Positions 1 to 13,418 of a stretch of DNA of 64,000 nucleotides are shown here, piece by piece (the stretch's first letter is position 1; each line of letters opens with the position of its first letter). Both the position numbers and the translations under genes were made by a program. This DNA comes from Massospora cicadina (Eukaryota > Entomophthoromycota > Entomophthoromycetes > Entomophthorales > Entomophthoraceae). The notes below the pieces were generated by a model that worked only from the letters and a program-made list of their open reading frames with translations, did no database searches and was not told the origin of the DNA. The stretch covers positions 372,001-436,000 of the forward strand of contig JAKSZP010009197.1 of the NCBI GenBank assembly GCA_022478985.1, read 5' to 3'.

Positions 1-429
1 AAAAAGCAGGGAAAAGAGTGGGCTGAGTAGAAACAGAATATTCTACCTCCTCTGGATCCCAACATATCCCAAGTTTAAACCACAATGACCTGATGACCTT
101 TCCCAATTGATCTGTCATCACTGATGGCGTACTAGTGGTCACCATCTGGCTACACTGGGAGGACTTTATAGTACATGCAGATGAAGTAGTATTGTAGCCT
201 TACGTACAACAGCTGGAGAAGTACAACTTGCCAGTTGCTTCTGGCAATATAACAAAGCTAGAAGAGGTTAATGTGGCGATCCTTCTTGAAGAACCAAAGA
301 AGACTGGCCCCCTTACTGCAGTAATTTACATTCTTATATGAACTATGCTGAAAAGCTTGGCATACACTTAATAAATACCACTGATTCTTAGTATTCTGAG
401 TGTACGTAAATTAATATTAGCATAGGCAA
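1..429. other. Sequence upstream of fossil element A
   Basis: No coding segment could be recognised here. By position it would hold the gag region and 5' LTR of the dead Ty3/gypsy element that follows, but no second LTR copy was found in the window, so this is inference only. Confidence 0.3.
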
Positions 430-436
430 GGTCTAA

Positions 437-744
437 GTCAGGGCTATAGTAAATAGTGGGGCCCAAATAATATTGTTTCAGCTGATAATTTAAGAAACTT
501 GGATTATCACCAGAAATTGACCTCTGTAAGGATTATGGAAACAGCAGGACCAAGCTCAACTACCTTACTAGGGGTCTATAGTGCACTGTCACTAAGGTTT
601 AGTTCCCTTGTTGTGTTAACTCCCTTGATTTTCCTACCAAACACCCAATACAATATCCTCATTGGAACTTCCTTCATGAGTATGTATGGTGTTAAAACCA
701 ATTTTGAGGAAAAAAATCTGGAAAACCTTAGTCAGAACTTTTGA
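437..744 (+). pseudogene. Retropepsin remnant of element A
   Basis: In one frame 437-463 reads VRAIVNSGA, which aligns with the retropepsin active site (normally D-S/T-G-A). The catalytic Asp is Asn here (452-454). About 40 bases later the reading shifts to another frame and gives YSALSLRFS and NILIGTSFM, matching YSALPLQFG and NILIGAAFM in the protease of element C (39736-40221). A frameshift plus loss of the active-site Asp means no active protease. Confidence 0.7.
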
Positions 745-1336
745 TGTACTGTAGTAGAAGATATCAACAGATAAAGAAACAAGCTCTGTCGTATATAAAT
801 CTAGCCTTAAAGGATGAAGATTATACCCATCAGTTATCAAAAGGGGAGCAGCTGTACTCAATACTTACTGCACCAATTTTTTTAATTGGTAGGCATTTTT
901 CTGAGAGCTGGCTGTCAACTGACCATTCTGCCCGGCCACCAGATCATAGTGGACATAAATATAAAACTAAATAACATCATGTCTATATGGCAAAGTGTTT
1001 GTGCCCTTCAACTGCTCCCACTGAGAACTGACCATAGCATCAGAGATCATTCTCCCAGATTAAGGAGAGATTAGCATATTACTAGCTAACCTCTAACCAT
1101 ATCTAATACAGGTGAAATGGCACTAATTATTGCATTCCTCAACGTTCTATTATTAAAGAAATGTAAAACATACACGAGTTTAGGATACTAGAGGAATATA
1201 GTTAGAGGAAAAAACTGTAAGCCCATCTGTTCATTCATACCTTGTAAATCTCTAAATTATTCTGACAGAAGACAAGAAATCCAGGGTGATGCCCTAATAA
1301 AAAATATAAGCATATTTTTAACTTGATTACCTTAAC

Positions 1337-1900
1337 TTGGAATGTGCTAAGGATGCACTACACCATATTGACATTGTGAACCATCCACCAATATGCCTCC
1401 ACCCCATCCACCAGTCCAAGGCAGTGTATGAGGCCATAAGAAAAGAGATCGACCAGCTGTTTCAGAAGGAAATGCTGTTACTTTCAAAAGCCTGTGGGAT
1501 TTACCGGTATAATTTTAAAAAAGAAGGATGGATTTAACCAAGTAGTAATCAGCTACCAGTGACTTAACAACATAACAAAAAAGGACTCTTGGTCTTCTGA
1601 GAATCAATGATGAACTTGATTAACTTGGCAGACAAAAATACTTCTCTGTCATGGATATGATTTATGGCTACTGGCAGATAGAGGTGCTTTTGGAAGAACA
1701 AGAAAAATGTGCCATCATAGCAATCCAAGAGCAGACCCAATCCATGCAAATGCTTCAGGGTTATGTAATGCTCTCATCACATTACAATAGCTATGGACAA
1801 CATACTGGGAGATATGAATATTTCTTGTATCTTGGTTTACTTGGATATCATAAATGTTTTCTCAAGGACGTTTAAATGAACACTTGCAGCATCTAGAGTT
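1337..1900 (+). pseudogene. Reverse transcriptase remnant of element A
   Basis: The segment starts with ECAKDALHHIDIVNHPP, the usual pre-RT sequence of Ty3/gypsy elements and similar to CAQGVVHQIDIEDHHP in element C. GYWQIEVLLEEQEKCAII (about 1660-1720) is the RT core next to the first Asp. The catalytic box reads YLDI at 1838-1849 instead of YLDD, so a second metal-binding Asp is gone. Stops and shifts separate the pieces. Confidence 0.75.
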
Positions 1901-2040
1901 AGTTTTCTCTGGCTTGCTTCCGCCAATGTGAAAGTTAAGCCCAAGAATGTAACTTCTTCTGAGAACAACTCGAGTACCTAGCTCTATTGACAAGGAGGTT
2001 CTACAGCCCCAACCAGCCAAATAGAGGGTATTGAGAAGAT

Positions 2041-2590
2041 GAGGACGCCGGTCAGAAAGCGGGACATCCAGGGCTTCCTAGGGATGGTTGGCTACTACCA
2101 GCGATTCATAAAAAACTTAAGAAAAAATGTGAGCCGCTATTCCACCTGTTGAAGAATGGACCTATTTCAAATGGACGCCAAACTATCAGCTGGCTTTTGA
2201 CTGAATTCAACTGTATTACTTTGGCGCTGGTACTCATTACCCAAATTTTGACAAACTGTTCAAAATCCAGAAAAACTCCTCCTCATCGCCATAGGAACTA
2301 TGTTGTCCCAACTTGGCAACATAGGAGGAGAACATCCCATAGCATACTGCAGCCATATGTTAGAAATACACATGCAGAATTACATCATTACCAAAAATAT
2401 TTAGCAGTAATTTATGCGTGCAAGCAATTTAGGGTTTATGCTCACAGAATGCACTTAAAGGTAGTAACTAACCACTCTAAACTTAGATGGCTACAGACCT
2501 TAAGGAGATAAAGGACGCTTAGCCCACTGAGCGCTGAAGTTACAGGCATATGATTTTGAGATTCAGCACTTCCCAGCGTGAAACATCATA
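2041..2590 (+). pseudogene. RT thumb and RNase H remnant of element A
   Basis: 2050-2110 reads DIQGFLGMVGYYQRFIKN, the highly recognisable Ty3/gypsy RT-RNase H connection. Further on come AVIYACKQFRVY and LRWLQTLRR (about 2405-2510) and then LQAYDFEIQHFP (about 2540-2575), which match VVIYAYKQFWIY, LRWLQNLCE and LQAYDFKIVHQP of element C. The frame is broken repeatedly. Confidence 0.7.
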
Positions 2591-2809
2591 ATGCTGATAG
2601 AATGTATCAGCTTCTTACTGTTGCATTGACCGCCGATATAACAGATGTCCTTTGTGACAAAATGCTGAGTAGGGAATATAATAACAAACCATAGGAAGTA
2701 CATTGTTTTTTGGACTGATTGATGAAAACACCACAGCCAAAGAGGGAAACTCTTCAAACTAATAGAAGGCCGCAAATACATCATACTATGACTCACCAAG
2801 AATATGGAC

Positions 2810-3849
2810 CTGATCATTGGAGCTCACAAAGCTACAAGTCTAGAGGAATATAGTAGACATACAAAAAGCTGAAACAGCACTACTACTGGGAATCATTGCA
2901 CTTCAACATCCACAAAGCCATTAGCTGCTGCAGGGAGTGCTAAGAAGAGGTGCCATACTGGAAAGAGCACTTTATACCAACTAGTTAAGCCAAGCTTTAC
3001 TTTTACAATTAATCAATATCATGGAGACTCTAACTTCCAGCAAAATAAAACCAAATATTATGTGGTGGCCATCAATTACTACACGAAATTGGGCAAAGCT
3101 AAAATGATCAGAGACCTGGGGCTGCAACAACCACCAAAATTATTTTTGAATAAATCATCAATATAAACACAAATGAACTCGGTTCCTTCTAATGGACAAT
3201 TGCACTAACTTCCCTTCCCAAGTGATCACTAATCTTAACGATTTAATGTGGGTCTGTGGGGTTCTTTTGACACCATATCACCCCAAAAACAATGGCTCGG
3301 TGGAATAAATCAAAAGCACTTTAGTTGGCATCCTAAAAAATTGGTTTTAACAAACCATCCAGTTGGAATCTCCTATTGCCTTCCGCTGTCTTCACATACT
3401 ATATTGCATTCCACTCAACCACTTGAAGGTCAACGTTCAAACTTTTGCATGGGTGACAATCTGCCCTTCTACAGATACTTTACTCTGCATCCACAGAGAA
3501 AAAAATGACTCCCAATTAATACTTAAAGACCCTCGTCCAAACGTTGACAAACTCCAAACTGATGCCTAACCTAACGCGCTGACCTGTAAAAATGATTTAG
3601 AGAGTGCAACAATTATAATGGTTGTCCTTTCACTGCCTTATCATAGGAGAGCAATTGCTCTACTATCATAATCATGGGTTTAGTATGACCAGTAAGATTA
3701 AACATCAGGAAGGGTTATTCAAGATCATAGAGAATACTTTGACCCACATGTATATGCTTGAGGACCCCGCTAAAGTAAATAGTTTTAACAGAGTACAAGC
3801 CAAGTCCTTAAAGCGTTTACAGAAGGGCGCTGAGACACCAGATCTTTAA
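2810..3849 (+). pseudogene. Integrase remnant of element A
   Basis: About 2870-2965 holds the HHCC zinc region (YYWESLHFN, then SCCREC). About 3255-3300 reads LLTPYHPKNNGSVE, the conserved stretch around the third catalytic residue, followed at once by a stop. 3640-3720 reads GEQLLYYHNHGF, matching GDHVLFHDQHGF in the C-terminal domain of element C's integrase. The pieces lie in different frames. Confidence 0.65.
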
Positions 3850-3850
3850 T

Positions 3851-6800
3851 CAATAATCCTACCTCTGGCAGCAGAAATATATTTAATCCTCTATGCTTGG
3901 TCAAGTGGGGGAAATGAGTTTTGGGTTTGATTTACCATAGGATATTGGCACCAGCCATAGTACTCCTAATGCCCTATAGACTTCTCCACTGCCTTTATCC
4001 TGCTACCTATATCCCTTGCAGATCAATCTCTATTGAAAACCAAAAAATATTTTGCTATCATACTCCAATATAAATATAAGCATCTGTAACTAATTCTTTT
4101 ATCCTAACTTCCAGTGGATGGATCATTATATACTTTTTGACTGAATGTCCAGTTTCTCAAACCAGGGTTCATTCCCATAGATTAGAGATTACCATAATTA
4201 AACAGTCAAATCTCTCAAAAGTATCCCCTGTCAACTGATACCCTAAAAATGCCACCAATTTTGAACATATGACTAGCAATATGTGCCCAATGTTGGACAG
4301 ACGACTCAGTCTCATCAGACGCGTTTATCCACAGCGCTTTAGTGAACCATAAGTAGGAACTTCTAGAAGATTCAGGAGCTTCAGGAGGGCTGAATTGCCA
4401 GAGGCCAGGGTATGAATTGGAAAAGCCCAATATTAGAAGGGTTACACGTGATAGCCAAATTCTAATTCTACAATCATCAGCGGAATTTTGGTTTATTTTA
4501 TGATGGATCCTCAGCGCAGGAACTACCCAACAATACTACGGCAGATTTATAGAATTTATCTTTTGTAAAAGCTTATTTTATTAAGCTTTACGACTTTGAG
4601 GGATACTGTATTCACACAGTTATACCTATTGTAGTGCAAATATACATGTGCCTATATTGCCCAGTTGCAGTCTCAATTGCAACATAGCACATTTTTGTTT
4701 ACGCCAGAACTCTTTAATAAGCAGGTACTATATATGTTAATAAATTAGTCATTTTAAGCTTGTTGGAGTGAATGGCACATAATGAAAGATGTTGGGGTAA
4801 GCTTTAGCAAACTATCTAATGGTACAGACAATAAGCTCTATTGTCAAATGACACCAATAATTACTTTTTTCAGCACCAGCAGACAAATATAGTGATAACT
4901 ATAATTTTACTAACACTTTATTTTTGTCATACTTTGATAAAGTTTATACCTTCATGGTTCCTGCATCATTTTTAAATTGAAAAATGATACTGTTTATTAG
5001 AATCTAGAATCAAAGACCAAGTATGGTAAAGCCTCTTTAGAAATGAGAACTTAAGGTTAGCTAAGCCATAAAAAATATAAAGGATATGGTATTATATGAT
5101 TCTTTTTGAAACTCTACTACTATTACACTCCTTATAAGTATGTAAGAATGATTGTCAGAAAATCATTGACATTGGATATGTATTATTCATAAATCTTTGA
5201 TGCAAGGTCTTGAGTATTGTTCTCAATGAGTACAATGTGAGGTTGAATAAAGTGAAAAATCAGGATGAGCTTTAATCTAACTTAGTTGAGTCCCATAACC
5301 ATAGTAAAACTAGTAAATTCTTATATGAAACACACAACTTCTTGCATCTAACGTAGTAGACCATATCTTTATTAAGCTCTTGGAATCTAGTCATAACCAC
5401 TAATTTTTAAACCATAATGTTTTATAACAAGCTAATAATAAAAAACAAAGATTCATTCTTATTAAGCTTATCCTTGTAAACTTAGTTGACTTTTCCAGTT
5501 AAGCTTCTCCTTTTCTTTACAGAGCTGGTCTCTGATGATAAAAATCACTATTTAGCCTTATAATAGTGATTTTAAAAATAAACAAGGTGTAGATATCTAA
5601 AAATCTTAGTTTTAGATCATACTCCAGTTACAAGTTGAAGGCAATCTTTTTTTGCTTTATATTTTAAAAATTTATTATTGAGCTCAATAGAATGTCATTA
5701 GTAGACAATTCTTGTTCAGCAATGGTACACTTCATGTAAAACATATTAGTGCCTTTTATTCTCTTTCTTGTAAAACTGACCTATCTCCACTATGCCTAGC
5801 AGTTTGTACGCTGAAGATTATTAGCCTATTGTTTAGAGAAATTTTCAACTACACCGCCAAAATAGATATATTACTATAGTAATATTCTCCCATACCACTA
5901 TCCAATTTCACAAATACCTAATATCCTAAATCCTAAAAAGTTTTTAACTATATCCTTTTAGTAAGAACATCTGACACTATCAAAAAAGTTTAAAAAACTG
6001 TAAATCCCCAATTACAGCTCTCCTATTTTACTCCCAGTGTCCCCCTTCAATAATTTTATGAATTTTTCGCAATTAATCTAGCGCCAGATCACTGAGGGTG
6101 GAGTGCGTCCCAACTTGTTTATTTTTGAAAAGGTTTAGGGAGCTTAATTAAGGAGCAGCCGTTCATGGCATGCCCATCATTCCTATCAATTTTTAACTAT
6201 GACTTTTTGTGATTATGACTTTTCCAAGTGCAAATCAAGAAATACTGTCAACTTGAGAAGTAATCATAGCGCTCAGTAACAGCGCAGATGCTTCCAAATA
6301 CCATACACCTTTATATTGGTTGGTTACCTCACAAGTGAGAGCACTGACCTAATTTGTCTTTCATTCTAAAAGTTTTCAAATAAGAAATAGAACTTTTTCA
6401 ATATTTTTAAGTTTCAATTTTATAAAAGCATTTTAAGCTTCATGATGTGCATTGTAGAAACATGCTCCTGATGAAGCACATAGTCTAGTTGGATAGTGGA
6501 TTTAAGAGACATTTCATTTTAGCTGCTTGGTGCCTCAGGTGGTTCCATGGAAACGTGCATTACTTAATAAACGTGACTTTAGCTCCCCTGATCCTAACAT
6601 TATAGTACAATATTATTTGATAGTTTAAATTGGTGTTAAAACAATAAGTATGTATTTATAAACATTTTACCCCTTAGTATTCCAAACTGAAAAATTTTAT
6701 TACATCAAGGATTTATCAAAACAAAACATTAACATGAGTATAAATGCAAATATAAAGTTGTATCTTAATCTGATCTCACCAGGTATATGGGCGTGGGTCC

Positions 6801-7097
6801 TTGATAAGCAACTTACATCTTATATAATGGCTCCTCTTTAAGCAGTACATTCATTTTGTGCATCTCTTAGTAATGTTCAGAACATGTATCACTACTAGAT
6901 TAAATTACAATTTTACAGGTTGATTTAAATGTAAAAAACTAGTTTTTTTAATTCCGCCATTATATATTTTAGGCTCTTAATCTTTATAGTTTTTGATAGT
7001 ATTGCTACGCTTTGATAATCTGAAGTTAATTAGACATGTAAAAGAAAGAGGAGAGAAGTAGATCTGTTTTGAGCATACCATATATAAGTAAATGAGG
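3851..7097. other. AT-rich DNA without recognisable genes
   Basis: Only short random ORFs occur. No conserved domain, RNA gene or clear repeat copy was recognised. Short ORFs such as 4215-4430 (-) show no known motif. Confidence 0.5.
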
Positions 7098-7221
7098 AGG
7101 GTCAACCTTGGGTAAAACATACCACGCCAAGTTTTTTAGCCTGTGCTGGTTTCAAACCTGTTTCAATCAAAACCTGACCCAGAGTGGAGCAGGAATCACC
7201 CGCTATGCTACCACTCCACCA
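7098..7221 (-). repeat. tRNA-derived SINE, copy 1
   Basis: On the minus strand the unit has an RNA polymerase III A box TAGCATAGCGGG (7199-7210, a full match to TRGCNNAGYNGG) and, about 40 nt downstream, a B-box-like GTTTGAAACC (7148-7157, one mismatch to GWTCRANNC). The non-tRNA part ends in a conserved CCCAAGGTTGACCC. Three other copies share this layout: 14411-14510, 35475-35631 and 54893-55006. No clear TSD was found for this copy. The ORF overlapping it at 7108-7296 is a chance ORF. Confidence 0.6.
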
Positions 7222-8142
7222 TATCACTATATAAAAAGAAAATCTTTTTCATCAGCTGTTTTTATAGCATTTGACTCTAAAAATGGGTTTTTGTGAATAA
7301 CATTAATGATTTGAGTTGTAGATAAGACAAAATAAATGTGTATAATAAAGCAAAAAAGTCTTTTAGATTCTATACCGCATTTAGGTTGTTTTTTATAATA
7401 TACCTAACGTAAAAATCAAATGAAAGTAATTTGCGCCTGTAATTATAACAAATAATTGAAAATTGAAAATAATCAAATTCAACTTTAAAGTATTTATCAT
7501 ATGCACCCTTTTATAAAGTTGTTGTTATATGTAATTTCTTATACTGAACATAAGTCAAAAACACATAAGAACTATATATTGTTGTATCTAGACTTAACTT
7601 ATTAAAAAGCTGAAGGTCTATTTATTTTAAGCTTCCAATTTAATACTGAGAGAATGATGCATATTTTGATCTTTTTAATAAACTTGACTTATTATCTTGG
7701 GCTCCTACTTGCTATACTAAGGGATCTTTGATATTAGGACACTAGGACTAGCACCTCACCAATTTAGACATATATAAGATTATGTCCTTTGGTTTAGGTT
7801 TCTCTTAGATCATAAAAGACCTATCATTTAACAAAATAGTATTCTATTGTTATGTAAACATACATATGGATAATCAAACTGAAATTTCTAGAATATAGTG
7901 TCTAAATCTATTTACTATAAAAGAGATACAATCACTCTTGTTTTAATACAAGTTTAACGCATGAAATGGCATTCTAACTTGCTCTACTTTTTCTTTATAT
8001 ATATCTAAGACTGGTTACTGGCTTCTTATATTACTTATAAAATTTATAAGTGTTTAAAAAGTCTATATTTGTGTGATCTACTTACTTAGTATAGAAAGAT
8101 AACTTTTAAGTTATTTATATCAAGAATTAGTTTACTTAATGC
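7222..8142. other. AT-rich DNA without recognisable genes
   Basis: No coding signal or structured repeat was recognised between SINE copy 1 and LINE-1. Confidence 0.5.
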
Positions 8143-8161
8143 AAAAGAAAGTTTTTAGATA
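8143..8161 (+). repeat. Target-site duplication of LINE-1, 5' side
   Basis: The 19-mer AAAAGAAAGTTTTTAGATA is repeated exactly at 13435-13453 and defines the insertion site of LINE-1. Confidence 0.9.
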
Positions 8162-8329
8162 GAATTAACTTTTCTCTCTCGTTGCAATCAATTTTGCAAC
8201 TTATTTAATTCAAGTCTGATTCTAGTTTAATGATCTCACAGAGGAGATTAGTCTGCGCCCATGTCAGGGAGCAGTTGGGCAAATAAGGTAAGAGGAGCAG
8301 GTGGTAGGCCTGCAGCCTCAAACGTTTGA

Positions 8330-9666
8330 AAACGCCCTGGAGAAACTGGCGGAATAGAAAAAATAAAGAACTGGCGGTCACTATTTCCCTGGAAATCCTC
8401 ACTTGGCAAGCACAATGCAACCAGTACATCAACACGCCGCACTCCCAACCACTCTCATCGGTGGAATATGAAGTCCATATGTTTTTGGACATCCAACAAA
8501 CAGCTTTATGGGAAAAATTTTGTGGGGATTGCACACTTTTTCCCAACTGCGGTGTACATCACACCTCACTCCATGTCACATGGTTGGCTGGACCTCAGTT
8601 TCAAAAACAAGGAGGCAGCAGATGAAGCTGCTGTGGTACGCGTAGTGATCAACCTCCCTGAAGGGCAATGGGTCATCGAAACCAAATGCACCAGATGGAC
8701 AAAATCCAACCAAATTTTCCTCACGTTTGACTTTTTGCCTACTATGGTAAAACGTGCCATTTTGGAGCAGCACCTGAAAGAAGGTCTCACCATATATGGT
8801 GAAATACAATCTTTTGAGATGCAACACTTTATGCTGATGTCACACCTGTGCACTGGCAAAGCCATCATAGTTCTAATCCCAACCAAGGAGATTGCGAAGG
8901 ACCTAACCCAGATCCTGCACTCCACATATATCAATATTGAAGGGCACACCACCCACCCTTTCTGGGTAACCGTGGACAGCGCGCCCCCATCTGCACCCAC
9001 TGTGACACATTCAGCCATAAGGCACATGCATGCCCCACCAAGGAGGGCATCACATTCCAAGAGCACCCCTTGGCGGCCATGGCCAGCGGAGAAGCGCACT
9101 ACAAACCAACTGCAAGCACCAAAGAGGCTTTCCTGTGGGGAGCACAAGGCTGCTACCTACTGGTAAAACCTATTTCCCCACAGGAGCGGAAGAAGGCTAA
9201 GCAGGCCCGCAGGGCCACGGCCAAGGAAGTGGCCAAAGTCACCACTGCTATCCCATACTCCCAACGCCAGGAGAACATAGAAACCTTTGTGGTGAAAGCA
9301 ACTCAGGAATCCATCAACCAATCAGATTGGGAAGCCCATGCCATTTGGGCCACCCAATCTGAGGATCTGATGGGTGACTCAATCTCACCTGATCTTTGCA
9401 ACCAAGCTCCAGTTGAAACCAACTTGGGGTCCAACCTACCTGAAAAAAATTTTTTGACCCAATCGTTGATGCACCAAACTCATCTGCACCACAAAAAATC
9501 TGTTCAACGTTGGGGAAACAAAAAGTGAAGGCAAAAGCCAACGCGAACCTTTCTGCAAAATTAACAAAACTACTGATAGCATTGCTGCAAACACTTGTGC
9601 TGCCATGAAGGCCTGTGGGGATCTAGAGAAAGCTAGTGGGCCTGGGTGCCCACCCCCTCGCACCTA
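8330..9666 (+). pseudogene. LINE-1 ORF1, frameshifted
   Basis: ORF1 of this family encodes a roughly 450-residue RNA-binding protein. Compared with LINE-2, the initiator ATG has become ACG (near 8332), and the reading frame changes near 8540, near 8990 (inside the CCHC knuckle) and again near 9520. The best preserved stretch, 8540-8990, carries the TKCTRWTKSNQIFLTFDF block found in LINE-2. The C-terminal part is rich in Lys, Ala, Thr and Gln. It ends close to the start of ORF2, as in LINE-2. Confidence 0.8.
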
Positions 9667-9677
9667 AGGTGTGAGGG

Positions 9678-12600
9678 GGGAAACCTTCACTTTAGGGACG
9701 TTGAATATCGCCAGACTCAAGGCCTCGCCATCCTGGGCTAGGAAACTGAGTTTTTTACAAAAATTACCCGTGGATATCCTGGCCATCCAGTAGTTCCACT
9801 ATCCATGAGGTTCCAAGGATGCTTGGAAAACCATGCTCCTCCCATCCCTATCCTTTTGGTCAGAGCACTGTGGGGTGCTAGTTCAGAAAAACAATTTTTT
9901 TTATATTTTTATTGTCAGAATCCTTCCTCAATGGCTGAGTCCTCGTTGTCACTTTTTCATGGGCTGATGTGGTACATGCTATCATCAACATCTATGCCCC
10001 AATCTGTGCACAAGAGCGTCAGGAATTTTTCTCATCGGTCAAATCCCTCCTGCTACCCCCAGACCCTTTCATAGTTGGCGACATGAACTGTTGGCTAAAC
10101 ACACCCATGGACCATTGGCCTTCCTCCTCCCATGCCCCCCAGGGTCACATAGAACTTTGTGTTCTAAAGGCCACCCTTGGGTTAATGGATGTGCTGCCGC
10201 AGCAAGCCCCGCTGCTCAAAAACATGATGCGCCCCCACATCCACAACAGCCAATTAAGGTCCATGACCCGCATTGACCTTATCCTTATGCCAGCGAAATT
10301 CCAACCTCACATTTCCCACTTCCAAACAACAAAAATTGAATTCTCCAACCACCGGCTGGTCTCAATAACCTACCACCTACCTGTCACAGTGGCTAAGGCC
10401 CCACATTGGTGCAAACACCACCCTCCCAAACTTGCGTTGCCAGGATTTTCCACTTGGGTGGAATCAGCAACTTTGGCAAAAGAGTTTGTTACACCATTTT
10501 GTGTGGACCCCATCTCCACATGGTCAGCCTTCAAAGAGGATACCATCCGCCACTCTCACCACCTCTCCTCCTGACGCTCATGAGCCACATCAGCCATCAT
10601 TTCGCGTGCTCTGGCAGAGTTGGCACACCTGGAGTTCAACATCCCAGCTACAGGCTACAGCCCTGCATGGGGTTGGAAGTGGGCGGAAGCAGCCACCCAC
10701 CTCAACGCGCTCAAAAGGCAACACAAACATCAGGTTTGTGTTCAGTACAGGGCCAAATGCATTACAGAGGGCAACAAGTGCACCGCATATTTTTTTTAAA
10801 AAAATTTCACACCATGCCAGAGCGTGGCCTGCACACAGGTGCAAAGATCGGATGATATTGTCATGGATACGCCAGCTGAAGTGGCAATTGAAATACAAAA
10901 GTATTACTCTGAGTTATACCAATTCGATCCAATTCAGCTGGCCAAAGTGGCAGAATTTTTTGACCAAACCCACATCCGCACCATTTCCTGATGCCCAGAA
11001 ATAATGAATTTGATTACTACAAATGGACTATGGACAGCCATCCGCGGTGCACCAAATCATAAATGCCCAGACCCAGATGGCATTCCATATGAATTCTATA
11101 AAAAGTACTTCAAATATATATCCCCACTGCAGCTTGCCTCACTTAACCAGAGCCCTCTGGAAACGCGCCTCCTACCAGGCGGACAAGAGGCCTTCACCGT
11201 CACACTCTTCAAGAAAGAGGACAAGCTAGACTAAGCCAACTGGCGCCCCATTTCTTTAACTAACACGGATACAAAAATTTTAACTAAAATAATGGCTAAC
11301 CGTTTAGGGATTGTAGCATCTGCCACCATCTCCCCAGAACAATTCAGTTTCATACCCAGAAGGTCAATTTGGGACAACATGCACTCTGTGGCTAACGCAT
11401 GCCAGTCCACAGCCTCTGGGGCAATTGTATTCTTGGACCAACAGAAGGCCTATGATGGAGTAAACTGGGAATAACTCAGGGCCTGCCTCCATCAATTCCA
11501 CCTACCCCCTCGCTTCATCAACTGGGTAATGCTGCTCACGGAATCTGCAACAATGGCAGTGTGTGGCCCTGGCTTCCTAACGGAAGTAGTCTGCCCTCAA
11601 AGGGGCTTATGACAAGGGGACCCCCTTAGCCCACTCTTATACAACTTCAGCCTTGACCCACTACTTCGAAACGTGAATGCTCAACTCACTGGGGTCCATG
11701 TACCAGGCCAAGCCCCAGTCAAGATGATGGCGTTTGCAGATGACTATGTGGTTGGGGTGTCTAGTAATAAAGATGCACGTGCACTTGAAGCTCTCATCCA
11801 GAAGTATTCCCGGGTAAGTAATGCTGCACTGAACGCTTCTAAAACCAAAATCATACTCCTTGGTCAGTATCAACCCTGCTGGGCCCCACCAACCAGTGCC
11901 CAGCCTGGCCCATCTGCTTGCACACGTGCTCGCCCTCCCAGCTCACCCCACACCGCCCCACTAGTGCTTCCCTTCGTGCCACGCCCTACCATAGGGCTGG
12001 TCCGCCATCTGGGCGTGTGGATGGAGGCAGGTGGGTACGCATCAGCAGTAATGGAAAGTCATATTCTAGGCAACGTGACGAAGCGCATCGCCTTCCTCAG
12101 AGCCCACCCTACTTCCCTTACTAGCAGGGTTGTTTTAGCCAACTCTATGCTTTTCTCCAAAGTCTGGTTTGGAGCCCACGCCATCCCCTTCTCCCCAAGC
12201 TTTTTCAAATCCTTGTATGCCCTTCTGCAAGGATGGCTTTGGTCAGGCCGCCCACCACCAGTACGGCTAGAGGTCATGTTTGGCCCTCATCATCATGTTG
12301 GCATGGGCCTGCTTGACTTCAAAGCCCATGCTGCCAAGATCCTGGGCACCTGGATTGCAGCTGTTACTGCCCCTACGCTTTCCTCCCAACGCTTGTCCTG
12401 CGCGGCCCGCTCCAACTTCTCCCGCGCCTTGGGCCTTAACAATCCATTGAACCCTCACTCCTTGATGAAATACCTGGCTTCACACCCATCAGCCACAGGT
12501 CCTCACGGGACTAAAACCCACTACAAACGAATCCTCCTCTCCATGCGGAGCGCTGAGTGGAGAATTCATATTAGTGGACACACAGCCCAGAGAGGCCGCC

Positions 12601-13257
12601 CCTCTCCTCAGTTCACACAAGAGGTACAGGGGCTACCCATCCAAGATGGCGTGATCCCCACACGACCCCATGTCCTATCCAGGGTGGATTACCTGGGCAT
12701 GATGGACATCCCTTACTCCATTGAGACTCAGAAGACTATTGGAAATATGCACACCATCCTCTGTTGCAGCCTCAAATCCGTTCCCATGTGTGGCGCTGCC
12801 TGAGGTGGGTGTACCATATGACTGAGCGCTCTAATGCTTTACACTCATCCTGCGTCATGTATGGCCAGTATGGAACGCTGTTCCACCGCCTGGAGAAGTG
12901 TCCTACCTCTAGAGCGATATGGCGCGAAGTTCAACGTCTGCTTGGCCAGTATTAAACAAATCCCTTCAGTCTGTCAAGAGATATGTTTGCTTTATCAATG
13001 GCTTCCCCCTTCCACCCTCCCTCCGTGCTCTGGTGGTTGCAATCGCCATGTGGACTATCCACATGATTGTCTTGGATGCCATCGCAGGCTCCACCCCCAC
13101 CCTCCCAGAAGCTGTCCACAGATTCTGGTATCATTTGGTGGACCACTTTCAGGCGTGGATATCTGGATACTATCACCGCGTCGCTGACAGCTGGTCTCCT
13201 CCTGGTTCCCAGTTTGGTTCATCAAATCAGACTTTTTCCTCCACACGTGTTCAATAG
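9678..13257 (+). pseudogene. LINE-1 ORF2 (endonuclease-RT), broken
   Basis: Endonuclease pieces: TFTLGTLNIARLKAS near 9690, then GDMNC (about 10078-10092) and IDLIL (about 10270). The expected IQETH box is destroyed (IQ then a stop near 9790). RT pieces: FIPRRSIWDN and QQKAYDGVNWE (11350-11470), and FADDYVVG at 11733-11756, which keeps both catalytic Asp. The long open stretch 11673-12803 covers the RT catalytic end and the post-RT domain. The C-terminal Cys-His motif (C-x2-C, then H-x4-C) lies near 12850-12920. At least ten stops or shifts separate these blocks. Confidence 0.85.
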
Positions 13258-13418
13258 AGGCTACGGCCCCTTCACACGTTCCCTCCCCTTCCCCATAGTG
13301 GCGTTCCCGCTGGCAACAAGAGATAGCATCGCTTCTCTGGGGTGCCTTCCCTGTTACCAAGTTTTGTTTCTTTTGGGTCAAATTTGGAAGTGTCTGTCCC
13401 ATGGTCAGCCTTCCTCGC

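Larger units (their letters stand above)
430..3850 (+). mobile_element. Fossil Ty3/gypsy pol, element A
   Basis: Protease, reverse transcriptase (RT), RNase H and integrase remnants follow each other in Ty3/gypsy order on the plus strand, spread over all three frames with many stops. Several stretches match element C at the protein level, for example NILIG in the protease, GYWQI and EKCAII in the RT, and LRWLQ in RNase H. Catalytic residues are lost in protease and RT, so the element is dead. No LTRs were identified, so the true ends are unknown. It is probably a diverged relative of element C. Confidence 0.8.

Noticed and set aside
7108..7296. A 62-codon ORF as a gene
   Set aside because: It lies over SINE copy 1 on the opposite strand and is explained by the repeat.
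8566..9147. The 193-codon minus-strand ORF
   Set aside because: It is the antisense of LINE-1 ORF1; the plus strand carries the conserved protein shared with LINE-2.
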